From assembly GCA_029721435.1 (NCBI GenBank), contig CM056576.1, forward strand, positions 75,657,876-75,721,875: a stretch of DNA of 64,000 nucleotides. Reading direction: 5' to 3'. A program made the position numbers and the translations under genes. The notes under the pieces are model-generated. The model was not told where the DNA came from. It searched no databases and was given only the letters and a program-made list of their open reading frames with translations. Shown here piece after piece: positions 46,126 through 58,885 of this stretch. Position 1 is the first letter of the stretch; each line of letters starts with the position of its first letter. This stretch comes from Gymnothorax reevesii (taxonomy: Eukaryota > Chordata > Actinopteri > Anguilliformes > Muraenidae).

Positions 46126-47370
46126 AAATTACTGGCACCCCTGACTGGCACAAACAATCCAAAAATATACATATATAAACAATAATATTATCGAGAAATG
46201 AAATATACCGACGTGTCAAATATTTTTTTTTTAATTGATGTTTCGATGGAAACAGCCAAAATCATACAATCATTTAATGCAAAGTAAATTGCAACAAAAT
46301 CTTGGTTTCTTTATAATTGGCACCCTTCATTTAGAACGCAGTGCGACCACCTCTGGCAAGGATAATGAAGTGGACTCTTTTCCTGTTATTTTTGACAATG
46401 TGAAGTCACACATTTGAGGGAAATTTGGACCATTCCTCTAACCAGATCCTTCACATTCTTGGGTTTGCATTTATCATCTGCGCTCTTCAACTCAGCCCAC
46501 AGGTTTTCAATTGGATTGAGGTCTGCGCTGATATGGCCATTGCAGAATGTTGATTTTGTTGTAACAGAGCCATTTTTGTGTGGATCTTGAGTGATGCAGA
46601 GGCAACAGAGGCAACTAGATTATGGCTAAAATATCCTGATACTTGGTAGAATTCATTATGCCAATAATCTTAACCAGTGCCCCTGATCCTCCATTTCACC
46701 ATTTCACCGTGGGTGTGAGGTTCTTCTTCTTGTATGCCTCTCTGCTTCAACACCTAACATGCCAAGGCTTTATCTGACCGAAACATGCAATTTTGATCTC
46801 ATCTGACCAAAGCATGTTGTTTCAGTCATTATTAAAGTGATGTTCGACAAACTCCTAGCGCTTACATCTGTGTCAACCGGTCAGAAAAGGCTTTCTTCAG
46901 GCAACCCTTCCAAAAAGCATGTGGCTGTGGAGTTGGTGCCTGATGGCGCTTTTTGAAACCTGGCGACCCTAAGATGCCACCAAGCCTGCAATTCATTCAC
47001 AGTGATTCTTGGGGATTTTGTTGCTTCACTAACCATTCCCCTCAGTATCCTGGGGGGCAAAATGCAGTTGCATCCTCTACCTTTGCAGTTTTCAACAGTT
47101 TCCTATCTTTTGAATTTTTAAAATAATTGCCCTGACAGCACTCAGTGGCATATTCAATTGTTTGTGAATCTTCCTTTAGCCAGTACATTTTTAAAAAGGT
47201 CTGTGACCATCTGACTCTTTTGAACTGACGTTACGTTCTTGTTTTATTTTCTTCATGATGTTGGATGACAAAGGAATATTACATTCGTGTTTCCTCCTTT
47301 TTATTCCTTAGTCAAACAGGAAGTGATGTAATGGCTCAATATAGTTCCTTAACACTAAGATATAACTTAA
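46126..47370 (-). mobile_element. Tc1/mariner-type relic, family B, A' copy
   Basis: Counterpart of 5,318-6,600 with about 50 bp deleted near 46,600. Confidence 0.7.
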
Positions 47371-47589
47371 ATAGTGGAACCTTGTTGAATTTTGTTCGAT
47401 GTTATTTACAATAATCTTGAAGGCTGACATTAATTGCGGAACCTTGATTTGGAGGAAATTTATTTTTAATTAAATCAATAAATGAGTTTGGTTCCATGAG
47501 AAAGTTAATATTGTACAGTATTGCTCATGTTATGTAGATTTTCTGCGTAGGTATATATTTTAGAATATAGTAAGTAAACCAATAACAAT

Positions 47590-48840
47590 ATATTGTGTGA
47601 ACAGAAATAATAGTATCTATCTGAGAGAAAAAGTCAGTATCTAGTGTGGCCATCCTCTGCTTTGATAACAGCATTTAATCTTTCAAAGTTTTCAGACACA
47701 CATTTATTTATTTATTTCTCACTTGCTAAACTATTCCATATGGTCACAACAGATTTGTTTCTCTCGGCATAAAGAAAATCTTAGATTTGCTCGACCAAAT
47801 TAAGGTCTGGAGCAGGTCAAGACATAACTTTAATGCCACCAGATGATTCTTTCCATCTGAGATCATTCTTGTACAACTTAGAAGAGTGTTTATGGTCATT
47901 ATTGAGTTGAAAATAAAATCCCAGACTTATCAGTTTCTTCTCAGATGGCAAAGCATGCTTCACGAGGATGCTGTGATACTTCTTTTGATCCGTGATTCTG
48001 TCAATTTTTATGAGATCACTGGCTCCTTTCGAGCAGAATGAACCCCAAACCGTAATATTACCACGTCCATGTTATACTGAAGGGGTTAAACAGTCGGTTT
48101 TGTATTTGAAATGTTCTCCAGCTCGACTACGGCACTCAGAAGTTCTGCGACTGGATGAGACAATTTTGAATTATTGATTCATCGGTCTGAAAGACTTGTT
48201 CCCAGTCCGTTGGTGCCCAATCCTTGTCTTGAGTATCTTGGGGAATTCAGGTCTTCCTTTGACTCTAAGAAGTATTATGTGGCAACAGACCATTTTCAAA
48301 CAAGTGTCTGTTAATGGTTGATACTTTCATCTCTTTAATGCTGGTACTATTAATGTCATCACGGAGTTGTTGTACTGTCAACCGCCATTTTCTTTTTCCA
48401 CTTTTCATACATGGACGATGAACATGAGAGGCACTTAATCTCTGTTTTGAACCTGTATTGCCACTAGTTTTCAGTGAACCAGTCTCTTTGAAACACATTA
48501 TGGTGTTTCTTAGAGTGCCATGGCAGCATTTAATGTCTTCAGAAATTTTTCTAAGAAACCAACCAACATAAAAGGCCAGAATTTGGCTACAAACAATCCC
48601 TGAGAGCTGTTTCCGTCGGGCCATCATATGAATAACACTGTGACTGCTCAAAGTTCATGTCACCTGATGTAATGGAACTACTGACCATTGGAGGAAATTC
48701 TGCAGAATATTGTTTCCTCAATCTGTTTAAACACATTTTTAGCATGAATGATCATGGAATGAGCCTTCAAACATGCATTCATGCTGCGAAAGAGTCAAAA
48801 AAAAAAAAAAAATTGCAACACTTTTCAGTTGTTATGAAAA
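47590..48840 (-). mobile_element. Tc1/mariner-type relic, family C, A' copy
   Basis: Counterpart of 6,885-8,170. The N-terminal HTH frame is still open (48,651-48,265, 128 codons); the catalytic part is broken, and about 40 bp are deleted near 47,744. Confidence 0.75.
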
Positions 48841-48979
48841 AAATCAATGTTGTCAATGTTTTAGTTTATTACCCATATTTTTAGTACATTTATAGGATTG
48901 ACTTTATTTTGTTCTCATTGCCCGTATTGCCCATATTTTTCAATGTATTTTCACCAAAAAATTATCAAAAGGTTTTATT

Positions 48980-50218
48980 AGGACTTCTTTTAGACAAAAG
49001 TGGTGGTGCATATTCATTACTGCACACTTTTCCAGTGGTATAACTATGACATTGCTGTGAAGTTGTATTTAAAGATGATGTGCTAATATTTACATTGAGC
49101 GTTGTCCTCTTTTCGAGCATAATACTCCCACTAGAGACTATGTTTTGCCCTCTTAATATTGCCTCACCAGTTCCCCCTGACTGCTTTTTCCGTCATTGCT
49201 CCCTCTTCCTATTTTAAACACGTAGTGATTCAGCCCGTTTAAAAAAAAAATCCACCCTCTATCCAAAAATTATATCTAATTTAAGACCAGTCTCCAAACT
49301 GCCGTTTTTATTTCTAATTCTGGAAAAAGCTGTTTGACAAATAACGCAATTTTTGAGAAAAAAAAAAGTAATTTATTTGAAACAATCCGATCTGGTATAA
49401 GAGAACTCCTAGCACTGAGACGGCTCATGTAAAAGTTCTTCATGAATTGTTTATAGCAGCTGACAATGGGGACTGTAGCATCTTAATTGTTTTGACCAGA
49501 GCGCCGCATTCAACTTGGTTCACGAGAATTTGCTCATTACCAGGTTCAAAGACTGGGTTGGGATACCAGGGACTGCTCTTACCCTGTTCAATTTTTATTT
49601 TGAAAACAGAACTTTTAATATGACCGAGCAAAATACTTCCTCGGCCTCCCTTCCCTATGGTGTCCCTAAGGGCTCAGTTTTAGCACCTCTCTTATTCTCA
49701 TTGTACATGCTGCTGCTGGGTGTTCTTATTTAGAAATTCGGCCTATCCTTCTTTTATTTTGCTGATGATATGCAAATATAGCTTCCCCTTAAATGCTACA
49801 GCCCTCAGCCTTTACAGCCATTCCTCAACTACTTCCAGAACATGAAAGAATGGATGGTAAAAAACTTTCTAAAACTAAAAACTGAAGTCGTTCTCTTTGG
49901 CCCCCCTGACTTCACCAATTTATTCATAATAAATTTGGCTTGCTGTCTCCCTGTGTAAAATCCTTCGCCAAAATTTGTGCTGTAATTTTTGATTCCTCGT
50001 TCAAATTAGACAAACAAATAAACTCGTACCTGGACTACTGTAACGCTCTTTAAATGTGGGCCCCTGTCTATTCTTCTTCTTTTTCTTGCTCGACTTAAAA
50101 TCTACATTTAATCATTTACCTACGTCAAGGACGAGAAAAAAACCCCTAATGCTCTCCAACCTTGTCCTGTAAATCTCAGTCCATCTCAGCCTCCTTAACT
50201 TCTTCCTCAGATCCTATT
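48980..50218 (+). mobile_element. L2-type LINE fragment, A' copy, longer
   Basis: Counterpart of 8,310-9,202. It keeps about 355 additional bases (from about 49,863, KLKTEVVLFGPPDF-like) that follow the ADDMQI block in intact LINEs. This shows that copy A is the deleted one. Confidence 0.8.
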
Positions 50219-51796
50219 TAAGAGCCCCTTGTCCCTCAAGTAATGTAACCTCTGACCTGTGCTCTCTTACCCATCTCAACACGCCTTTTAATGTGAATTC
50301 CTGCACCCTGAACTCCCTCAAGTTACTCCTCATTACCTCACTCTCTGTCTCATACCAGCTACAGTTCAGAATTACATTATTCACTGACTCCTCTTCCTGA
50401 TATTCCTCACACAAACCTGTCTTGTGCTTCCCTAACAATCTCAGTATTTTATTTAGTGCATAATGTCTCAGCCTCATCCTTGCAATCACCATTTCCTCTT
50501 GCCTATATCCTCTTCCTACTCTAAAATATAGGGGTATATTTTGATACCCCATTGAATTTGGTACAAATGTCTCCCCTTCTGCTCTCCATTCCAACTTTCT
50601 TGCCCCATTTGATTCACTTTCCTCCACAGTAGATTTTTAACCCCTGCTTTACTGATCCTGCTTTGCATGTCTATATTTCCTTTCTTTAAAGCCCTCTTTG
50701 CCAACTCATCCACCATCTCATTCCCCTTCACCCCTACATGCCTGGGACCCACAGAAAGTTTATCTTCCCTCCCTGATTTGCTATTCTTGTCTTGATTGTA
50801 GAACTTTGTATAGTATATCTATTGACAGCTGTCGGAATGAAAGGATCTAAGAAATGCAAACACTGAGGATGAATATGAACAAATTGGCACTTTCCTAGTT
50901 TTTTCACCTATCTTGGAGCAACCAACACTGCAACCATCTCCACTGTGTGGACTCCTTACTCATTAGATGTTCTTCTGTTGATTCCGCTTTCTTTTCCTGG
51001 TATGGCCACCCCAAATCCTGTTTCTCCTGTCAGGTTTATTTATTTAGTTATTTAATTATTTATTCATTCATTTATTTATTGACTTATTCATGTAAATACC
51101 CACTAATTGCAATGAAATACCCCAGAAACCCCAACATTATCTGGAAACATATTTTTATTCTTCCATTTTGATGTCAAAAAAGCGTAAGATTGAGAGCCCT
51201 GCCTCCATTCATTCATACAAGCATTATAATTCAGCATCAGCATTAGCTTTTAACACCCTCTACGTCTACGGTATTTTTATCTGGTTGGTTGAGGATGTTT
51301 TCAAAAAATTATTACTGGCAACCAAAACTTTTTCTCAAAGATGTTAGGGACATTGTATGTTATTTAGACCCTGTGAAGGTATGTCAGATGAAAAATTCAT
51401 ACTAAACTCTAAAACTATCTCCAGTGAGGGAATCTAAAACAACAGTGTTTTAGCATTGTAGATCTTCTTCGTTGGTAGGTAATTAGCAAGCTGTACTGCA
51501 CGACCAAAGTGCCATCTAGTGGAGTTTTATGTATTAAATTAATAATTAATACATATTTAAAGCTTCCAGCCCTTTCCAACTCACTACCATACATGTTCAG
51601 CTTGATTTCTTCTTCCATTCTTTTTCTGGAGAAAAAGATTGTTTGTGTTTTTTCCACTGGAAGCCTACATGCCCAATCATACCCCCACTCCATAACCTCA
51701 TCAGTTGCTCTATGTACTTTGGTAATTGTACGTTCCATGTTCCTGCCTTTCTTCCACAATGCCCCAAACTTTGAATTATATCATCTGGCCAATTAG
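50219..51796 (-). mobile_element. I/Nimb-type LINE fragment, A' copy
   Basis: Counterpart of 9,203-10,769. The RNase H/tail frame is split into two (50,752-50,516 and 50,627-50,214) by a short insertion near 50,525. Confidence 0.7.
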
Positions 51797-51957
51797 CTCA
51801 AATATGTCATAAAATGGCTCAATCCCAGCAAATTACATTCCTTATGTCTCAAAACCTAGCAGGCACTTTGTAACGAAATGCACTTACAGCAGACTTCATT
51901 TATCACATTTATCAGCTAAACCATCAAGCAGCATCACGGTTTTCAAAACATTGCCAT

Positions 51958-52265
51958 GGCCTCAACGCTGACAACTTGGTGGGAAAAACTTCAACTCACC
52001 AACTTCAAAGTTGCACCATCCCTCCGCTCACCATTTTGGAATAAACATGACTTCACCGATAATTTAAAAACATGACATTTTCCTGCCTGGAAGGATAAAG
52101 GAATTACCCGTCTTAGCCATCTCATTCAGAATGGTACCTCAGTTTCTGGAGTACTTCCAATTAAAATCTATTGTCCTCTGAAGTCCAAGTAGAGAATTTG
52201 TTGAAACTGTCAGGTCCAGAGAAATTCCTGTGGATGACATATGCCTGGCAAAAAAATGACCACCT
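51958..52265 (+). mobile_element. L1-type LINE ORF2 fragment, A' copy
   Basis: Counterpart of 10,930-11,240, also dead. Confidence 0.5.
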
Positions 52266-52510
52266 CTGTAAATCGCAAGACATCCAATTTCAATAAAACC
52301 TGGATACAGTTATAACGACATTAACCTCTATTATTTCCTGTCCTCCAATCCACAATTCAAGTATTAGTCCATAGAAACCTTCACTACATCCACTTTCAGC
52401 CTGAGATTTAGAAAGTAAAAAAAGTCCAAATCAAATGCAATGACAAATACGCACACACACAACCACACCTTAACTTTGTCCGTACGCTCACATACACAAA
52501 AATTCAAATT

Positions 52511-52530
52511 CACCCCCCCCCCCCCCCCCA
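52511..52530. repeat. Poly-C run
   Basis: An extended C tract. In copy A it is shorter and interrupted (11,486-11,497). Confidence 0.8.
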
Positions 52531-52631
52531 TTCATACCCTCCACAAACTGCAGTCCATCTATGTGCAAACAGAACGGTGTTATTGTTCTCAAGTGATTTT
52601 TAAATGGAACCTGTGTAATTATTCCAATTAT

Positions 52632-52688
52632 AGGTTTTCTGTTGTTGTTGTTGTTGTTGTTATTATTGTTATTACTATTATTATTATT
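52632..52688. repeat. TTG/TTA microsatellite
   Basis: Expanded relative to 11,617-11,648. Confidence 0.8.
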
Positions 52689-52749
52689 TCACATGTATGT
52701 TTGTATAGGTGCATGTATACTGTTGTGGTCAAAAGTTTGCATACCCACT

Positions 52750-53096
52750 TAAAAGCACCAACTCACTTAATTTATTCAAATCTCTGCTCAAGACACACCT
52801 TTTTTTCCTTGGGCTTCAAATTATTTTAAACCGTCTTTGATTTGCCTTTATGTAACGTTATTCAATGTTTGGTGTTTCCTTTATTGCCCCTGTTAACTGT
52901 GTTATTCTTATTACTGTAATGTGTGCACGTACATATACATTTATATGTGCATCAGTATGTATATATACGCGCGCTTGAGTGCGTCTGTGTCTGTATGTCC
53001 ATGTATATATAGTGAGCATTTGTATATACTGTCTGTGAAGCACGTTGGTCAGCTCATGCCGTTTTTAAATGTGCTGTGTAAATAAATTTCACTTCA
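52750..53096 (+). mobile_element. L2/Rex-like LINE 3' end, A' copy
   Basis: Counterpart of 11,715-12,058 with the same tail. Confidence 0.6.
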
Positions 53097-54569
53097 CTTC
53101 ATTGAGCAGTTTTTTTGATCTGTGTAACTGAAATACGCTCTCTTTTTGTGGTGTAAAATCTAATTTATGTTTGCTCTGCAGAAATGGTACACAGAACATT
53201 AATTAATTTTTTACTGGTTAAATTCTAAATGGCAATTTATTGATTCCCGATTGATCATTAACATCCCTATTTGGATATATATAATTTCATTTGGAAAATT
53301 TCTGCCCATTCCAGGATTCCATTCATATCATTCTGAATCATCTTGGCAAAATATGCAGTTAGCTAAACCTTCCAATTTAGTGTTTGCAAATTTAACCAAG
53401 TTACTTTCAATGTTCTGGTCAAGGTCATTCATGTATCATTATAGTATCCTTATGATCATCCAGCAATGATCATTCCTTATACACCTATGCTATTCTTTAA
53501 CTTTCTTTTTTTTTTTTACATCACCATCGACCCAGAAAAATATTAAATGATTAGTTTAAGTATCGTCAGCAATTTTCACATTCTTTAAGCTACTTTAAGC
53601 TCTTTTTCCACATATAAAATTCAAGTGTAATAATCTAATTCCTGTGATTTTAGCATATTTTATCAGAAGTATTCCTTTCTCTCAAACTCTTCCAAATAGT
53701 TGGAATTATCCATTGCGGTGCCTGCTCTTTCAGCTAATTTTACATTTGGAATGAATTTACACTGCAATACAAGTATAACTCCACTGAACCTGTCCCACAT
53801 GTCAGTCAGTCTCGCAATCAAGAAGATTCAGGGAATCTTTTGTCCTAAAATTTATGCTGATCTTGTTAAAGTATGAAAGACAAATTCCAGCCTTTGAGGA
53901 GATTTTTCTTTAAACTTGTCGAGATACATCAAATCTACCAGGGCACAATAACTAGTCCCCAGTGGTTCCATTTCCTCAATGTTGAAAATGTCTCTCTTCC
54001 CACCATCTAACTCAAAGTGCGACTTAGATAATCGGCACAAGCAACCAAGCATCAATACTTTCGGTCTAAAGAAAGCGGGGATTGAAGAGTAGGATTATTG
54101 CAAGCATGAATAGGGAGCACTGTAATTGTTCCTAGATTCACCCACTTTGGATGTACATGCCCACAAGTTAAAGCTGAAAGTCTGCACATTGAGCTCATTT
54201 TAAATTTATAATAATGTGGGATATCGAAAATAACTTGTCACTGCCCAAATATTTAGGAACCTGAGGGAATATATTAACCTGTTTGCATAGAGGTGCAGAT
54301 TGTAGAGTCTAGCATCTATGGAACTGCTCAAATGATGCAGTACAAATGAACTGCTCAGTTGCAGTATCCTATCAATATGTCATACACCCAAAATGTACAT
54401 TGAATATTCACGAGGAAGAGGCGCCTGAAAACGATTTAGAACATGGATGAATTAAGTCCCAATACTGTTTCGCAGGAATAGTAAGAATTCAGCTCCTAAA
54501 CGAAGCCTGACCTGCAAACAGCCTCACATACACTGCCCATATCATCACATACACAATAAATAAATAAAT
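53097..54569. other. Unassigned duplicated DNA
   Basis: Counterpart of 12,059-13,520; no gene recognised. Confidence 0.4.
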
Positions 54570-55160
54570 AAATAAGTTGCACACTATAATTTTTTTGGGC
54601 CACCTTTAGCTTTGATCACGCCGTACATTCATTGTGGTATTGTTTCGGCAGTCTTATACAATGTAACAAAATTATTTCCTGACTATATTTGCATCTATAT
54701 ATAGCAGAGATATAGTATTAACAATGGGTGAGTCAAACCACTCTCTTAAACCATCTCCAGCACATCCCAAAGACTTTTAATTGGTTAAGGTCCAGAATCA
54801 GAGGTAGCTAATTCATGTGCGAAAATGATTCCTCATGCTCAGTGAACCGCTCTTTCACAATTTCAGCCCGATTAATTTTGACATTTTCACCCTGAAATAT
54901 GCCTGCTCCATCAGAGATCAAAAAGTCCATTGATGGGCAGCTGGTCATTCAGAATAATCAGGTTGTCTGCTGAATTTATTCAACTGCTGTAGAACAGTGC
55001 TGAACCAAGGCCGAACCAAATAAAGCAACCCCAGATCATGACATGATCATGATCATGATCATGCCTTCGGAGTCTTTTACAGTAGGCACAATGCATGATG
55101 AATTCATTTATTTTATTTTTATGTTAATTTGGTCAGTGTATTTTGCCAAGTATGGCATCT
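54570..55160 (-). mobile_element. Tc1/mariner-type relic, uninterrupted A' copy
   Basis: Counterpart of 13,525-14,575 without the solo LTR. It contains the empty site AAGGT at 54,787-54,791 and a small GATCAT expansion near 55,045. Confidence 0.65.
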
Positions 55161-55960
55161 TCAATTAATAAAAAAATATATGATACTATTCCCAAAGAAG
55201 TAAATTATTATTTTAAACTTTTTACTATTAACAAAAGCTTTTGTACTTGTATTTCACCAAAAACAGAGACCTGTAAAAGAAGTGAAGTGATTATAGAGAA
55301 AACATGGAGCAGTGGTGAAACTTCCTGGAAATGTCCCCCCTCCCCCTCCAACATTCCATCAAGAGAGTATTGAAGACTCACCTGAGAGGTTATTAAAGAT
55401 CCCAGATAATTAAGGACCTGCAGGCCTTGCTTGCTTCATAGACAGTCATCAGTATTCTTTTAAACCTTTTTTTTAACCAGGGAAAGTTCAATTGAGAACG
55501 TTTCTCTTTTTCAAAGACACCAAGCAGTTGCAATTGCCGACAAAGTGATGGAGAGAAACAGGATAAAGCCCCCGGAGCAGTTTTGGGAGCTTTACTCAAG
55601 TGCTTTATGTCACAGTCCTTCCCAATTTCATGTCTCCAGATCAAGTCAGAATCCAAAGCCCCACTTGTGGCTTGAACTAGGAACACCTTGCTTTGGTTTT
55701 CATCAAATGACCCACCTTAAGGTTACCCTGTTTACAGTCATGATTACTTTATAGATTGACTGGCCAAAAATGTTATCTTAAGGAGGGTTGCAAAGATGCA
55801 AAATACTGCAAAGACAAATGTAGGCTAAAGGAGAATGTCCATGCATCACAGGCCATCATGTCCTGCAATACTGAATACTGAAGCACCGGAGCAAGTCCAT
55901 TTCAAAGAAACAGAATTATAATTTGAGTGGTCTAGTCAAAAATCAGTAGAGGGGATAAAT
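55161..55960. other. Unassigned duplicated DNA
   Basis: Counterpart of 14,576-15,360. Position 55,888 is the left breakpoint of the segment repeated at 61,735. Confidence 0.4.
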
Positions 55961-55966
55961 ACCAGA

Positions 55967-56006
55967 TGATGTCACTGTAAATCTAAGAAGGCCCTTTCAT
56001 TTGCAT
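55967..56006 (+). promoter_or_regulatory. V promoter decamer and octamer
   Basis: TGATGTCACT (55,967-55,976) and a perfect octamer ATTTGCAT (55,999-56,006) lie 23 bp apart upstream of the TRAV pseudogene. The intact gene in A has ATCTACAT at the octamer position. Confidence 0.5.
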
Positions 56007-56264
56007 ACAATTCAAAAACTCAGCCAGTGATACACTTAGGAACCCACTCCATATGCATCATGGAACACAGGCAAGACAAATTAGTCTAACTTTAAGTGCT
56101 TACTGTGTGCAATCTATTGTTTCCTTAGGTTCTGTGAAAACTGAAGATTTTAATGCTCAGTAGTGTTTTGTGGCAAGAGGAGGGGCTAAAAAGAGTGGGG
56201 AGAATTTCCTCTTAAATCTACATAGAGGAAGTCAAAGTTAAAGTCACTGTTTCAAACATTTATC

Positions 56265-56850
56265 ATGGTGTTGTGCTGGTTATTCCTTCTGTTTTCAACA
56301 ATGGTGGGTAAGTTGAATTATGCACTCAGTTCTTTCATCATCCTGGTTTGCTTGTTGAAATGTCAAGCTGCTAAGCTCAAAAAGACAAATAATGAAAAGC
56401 ACAATAATTTCAACTGCAATCCTATGTGGTATTTGAAGTTGAATAAGCTCCACCAATATTTTGCAAAGGGTGGTGAGTTTTTTTTTTTTTTTTTTAGTTA
56501 AATGATGTGTCATGTGTGAATTGTGTGCTATTTTTTTTTTTCAGGTGACAGTTTTCAAGACTCAGTGACTACATTAAACGACACAGTACATGCTATGGAG
56601 GACACCGATGTCTCTTTTTTATGTACCTATACTGGCACTGCAGGCTTAAATAAGTAATTGCACTGGTAACGCCAATACCCCCTATCCAAACCAAAATTCC
56701 TCATCTTAACAGCAGATACCAGTATGGGTGCGACTAAAAAAAAGCTGGACGATATAATGTTGAACTTGACAAACAGAACAGCCCTGTGCATCTGGAGATC
56801 TCCTCTGCTGAAGTGACAGACTCCGCTCTGTACTACTGCGCCCTGCAGCC
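56265..56850 (+). pseudogene. TRAV: TRAV pseudogene, A' copy of the 15,668 gene
   Basis: Leader exon 56,265-56,307 and its GTAAGT donor are intact, and exon 2 starts at 56,545 after CAG. The V exon carries two in-frame TAA stops flanking the LHW motif (replacing the Tyr codons of KYLHWY). It also carries a one-base deletion in the A-run after GAT (8 A's instead of 9), which shifts the frame before the YYC end. The base before the first Cys codon is also changed (SFLC instead of SFSC). The YYCALQP end and RSS remain. It cannot make a V domain but could still recombine. Confidence 0.95.
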
Positions 56851-56888
56851 CACAGTGACAGGAAACACATAAACTCTGTGCAATAACC
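56851..56888 (+). other. V recombination signal sequence
   Basis: CACAGTG, 22-bp spacer, GCAATAACC, identical to the intact copy. Confidence 0.88.
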
Positions 56889-57164
56889 TGACAATACCTA
56901 AGCCTAGAAGCAACATATATAAAAAAGAGATCATAATGAAGAAGACATAATAATAAAAATGACTAAATTCAGCCCTCCTCACATGCTCCTCTTTTCTTGC
57001 ATTAAATCTCTTTTAAGAATTTTAATTCTTATGAACAATACATTTATTTACTGTATGCATGATCATACTACCACTAAAATCTATTTAGACAATTTCAAAA
57101 CAATTTCAAACCTGAATCCAAATTTCATTTTTGGGGGGGATGTGTTTCTGTGGTTCAATATTTT

Positions 57165-58400
57165 TAGTGTCATGGAAAAGTATTTGCCCCATCTGGATTT
57201 CTTCTTTTTCTGCATATTGTCACACATAAATGTTTCAGATCAAAGTAATTTAACAAATATATAAAGATAACCTGAGTGAACAGTGAATATTGTTTTTGAA
57301 TGATGAGTTTATATATGAAAGGAAGAAAGCTCTCCAACCCTACCTGGCCCAGTGTGACAAAGTAATTCCCAAATTCCCCCATCAGGCAATACAAAGTAGG
57401 CAGAGCAATCTATAGAAATTCAAGAGAAGATGAGATACAAAATTATTGACATCAATCGGTCTGCAAAGGGTTGTTAAGCCCCCTCTAAGGCTCTGGGGCT
57501 GCAGCAAACCATGATGTGAACCACGATACAAATGCAGGAAAAAAATGGATGGATGGTAAACCTTCTCATGAGAGGCCAACCTAAATTCCTCCAAAAGTGC
57601 ATCAACGACACCTTCTGGAAAAGAGCCCAGACTAACATGTAAAGAACTGCAGGTATTACCTGCCTCAATTCAGGTCAATGTTTGGGATTCCACAAAAAGA
57701 CAGATTCTGGGGAAAAAATGCCATCCACTGAAGAGCTGCAATGCAAAAACAACTGCTGACCAAAAAAAAAAAAAAACAGAAAAACTCATTTCAAATGTGC
57801 TAAAAAGAAAAAAAAAACATTTTGATGACCCCCAATACTTTTGAGACAATATTCTGTGGACAGATGAATCAAAAGAAGAACTTTTTTGAAGACATGGATT
57901 TCCATACATTTGGCGTGACATAACAGTCCATGATTTGAAATTCATAACCAACAGTCAAACAATGTGGTAGTAATGTGATGGTCTGGGGCTGCTTCGCTGC
58001 TTTAGGACCAGGTTGACTTGCCAGAATAGATGGAAGCATGGATTCTGCCCCCTGCCAGAAAATCCTGAAGGAGAATGTCTAGTTTGAGACGTAAACTTCA
58101 ATTGCAGTTGGCTTATGCAGCTGGAGAATGATCCAAAGCACACAAGTTAGTTCACCTCTGAATGGCTCAGAGGAAAAAAAATGAAGGTGTTGGATGATCT
58201 TGTCTAAGTCCTGAATTGAGTCCAGCTGATGCTGTGGCATGACTTTAAACAGCCAGTTCATGCTTTAAAACCCTCAAGTGTGGCTGAATTGAAATAAGAG
58301 TGGCCAATGAGAGTGGGCCAGAATTCCCCCATGGTTGTGTAAGAAGACCATGCCTTGTCAACCCTCCCTGTTTTTCCCAGGATTCTCCCTTATTTTACCC
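57165..58400 (+). mobile_element. Tc1/mariner-type relic, family D, A' copy
   Basis: Counterpart of 16,565-17,720. After 58,313 it continues into GAGTGGGCCAGAATTCCCCC, the expected 3' part of this family, which is missing in copy A. Confidence 0.75.
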
Positions 58401-58885
58401 GTCTTTCCCACTGTCTTCCCGCTCAAATATTTTCCCGTAAATTTCCTGTATTTTTAACCTTAAAAAAAGGCTGACTTGGACTGCAGAAGGCGTAACACCA
58501 CCTATCTAATGTGGTTGATACATTCCTGTCTGATAAAGCAGGGGGCAGTATGTAGCCCAAAATCTAGTCACAGAAGTCATTCAATCGAGACGACGAAGAA
58601 GAAACGCAGCGGAGCAGGATCATATATGTATATACAGTATAATAGACTGTATAAAAAAATAGATGCAGCGCCCGGGTCAGAAAAGTGAAGCCAATGTGGA
58701 AATCTCTAAAAATTGCATTTTATTTAATTGCTAGCAGATGGTGATGTCAGTAGTTGCAGAAAGAAGTTCAATGCCATATAAGTTTTTGAGAAAATGACCC
58801 TACTTTCCCCTGATTTATTATTTTCATAATGATTTTCCACATTATTTTATGGTATCTATCAAAGGTTTCAAGTCTCCTGCCCTAT

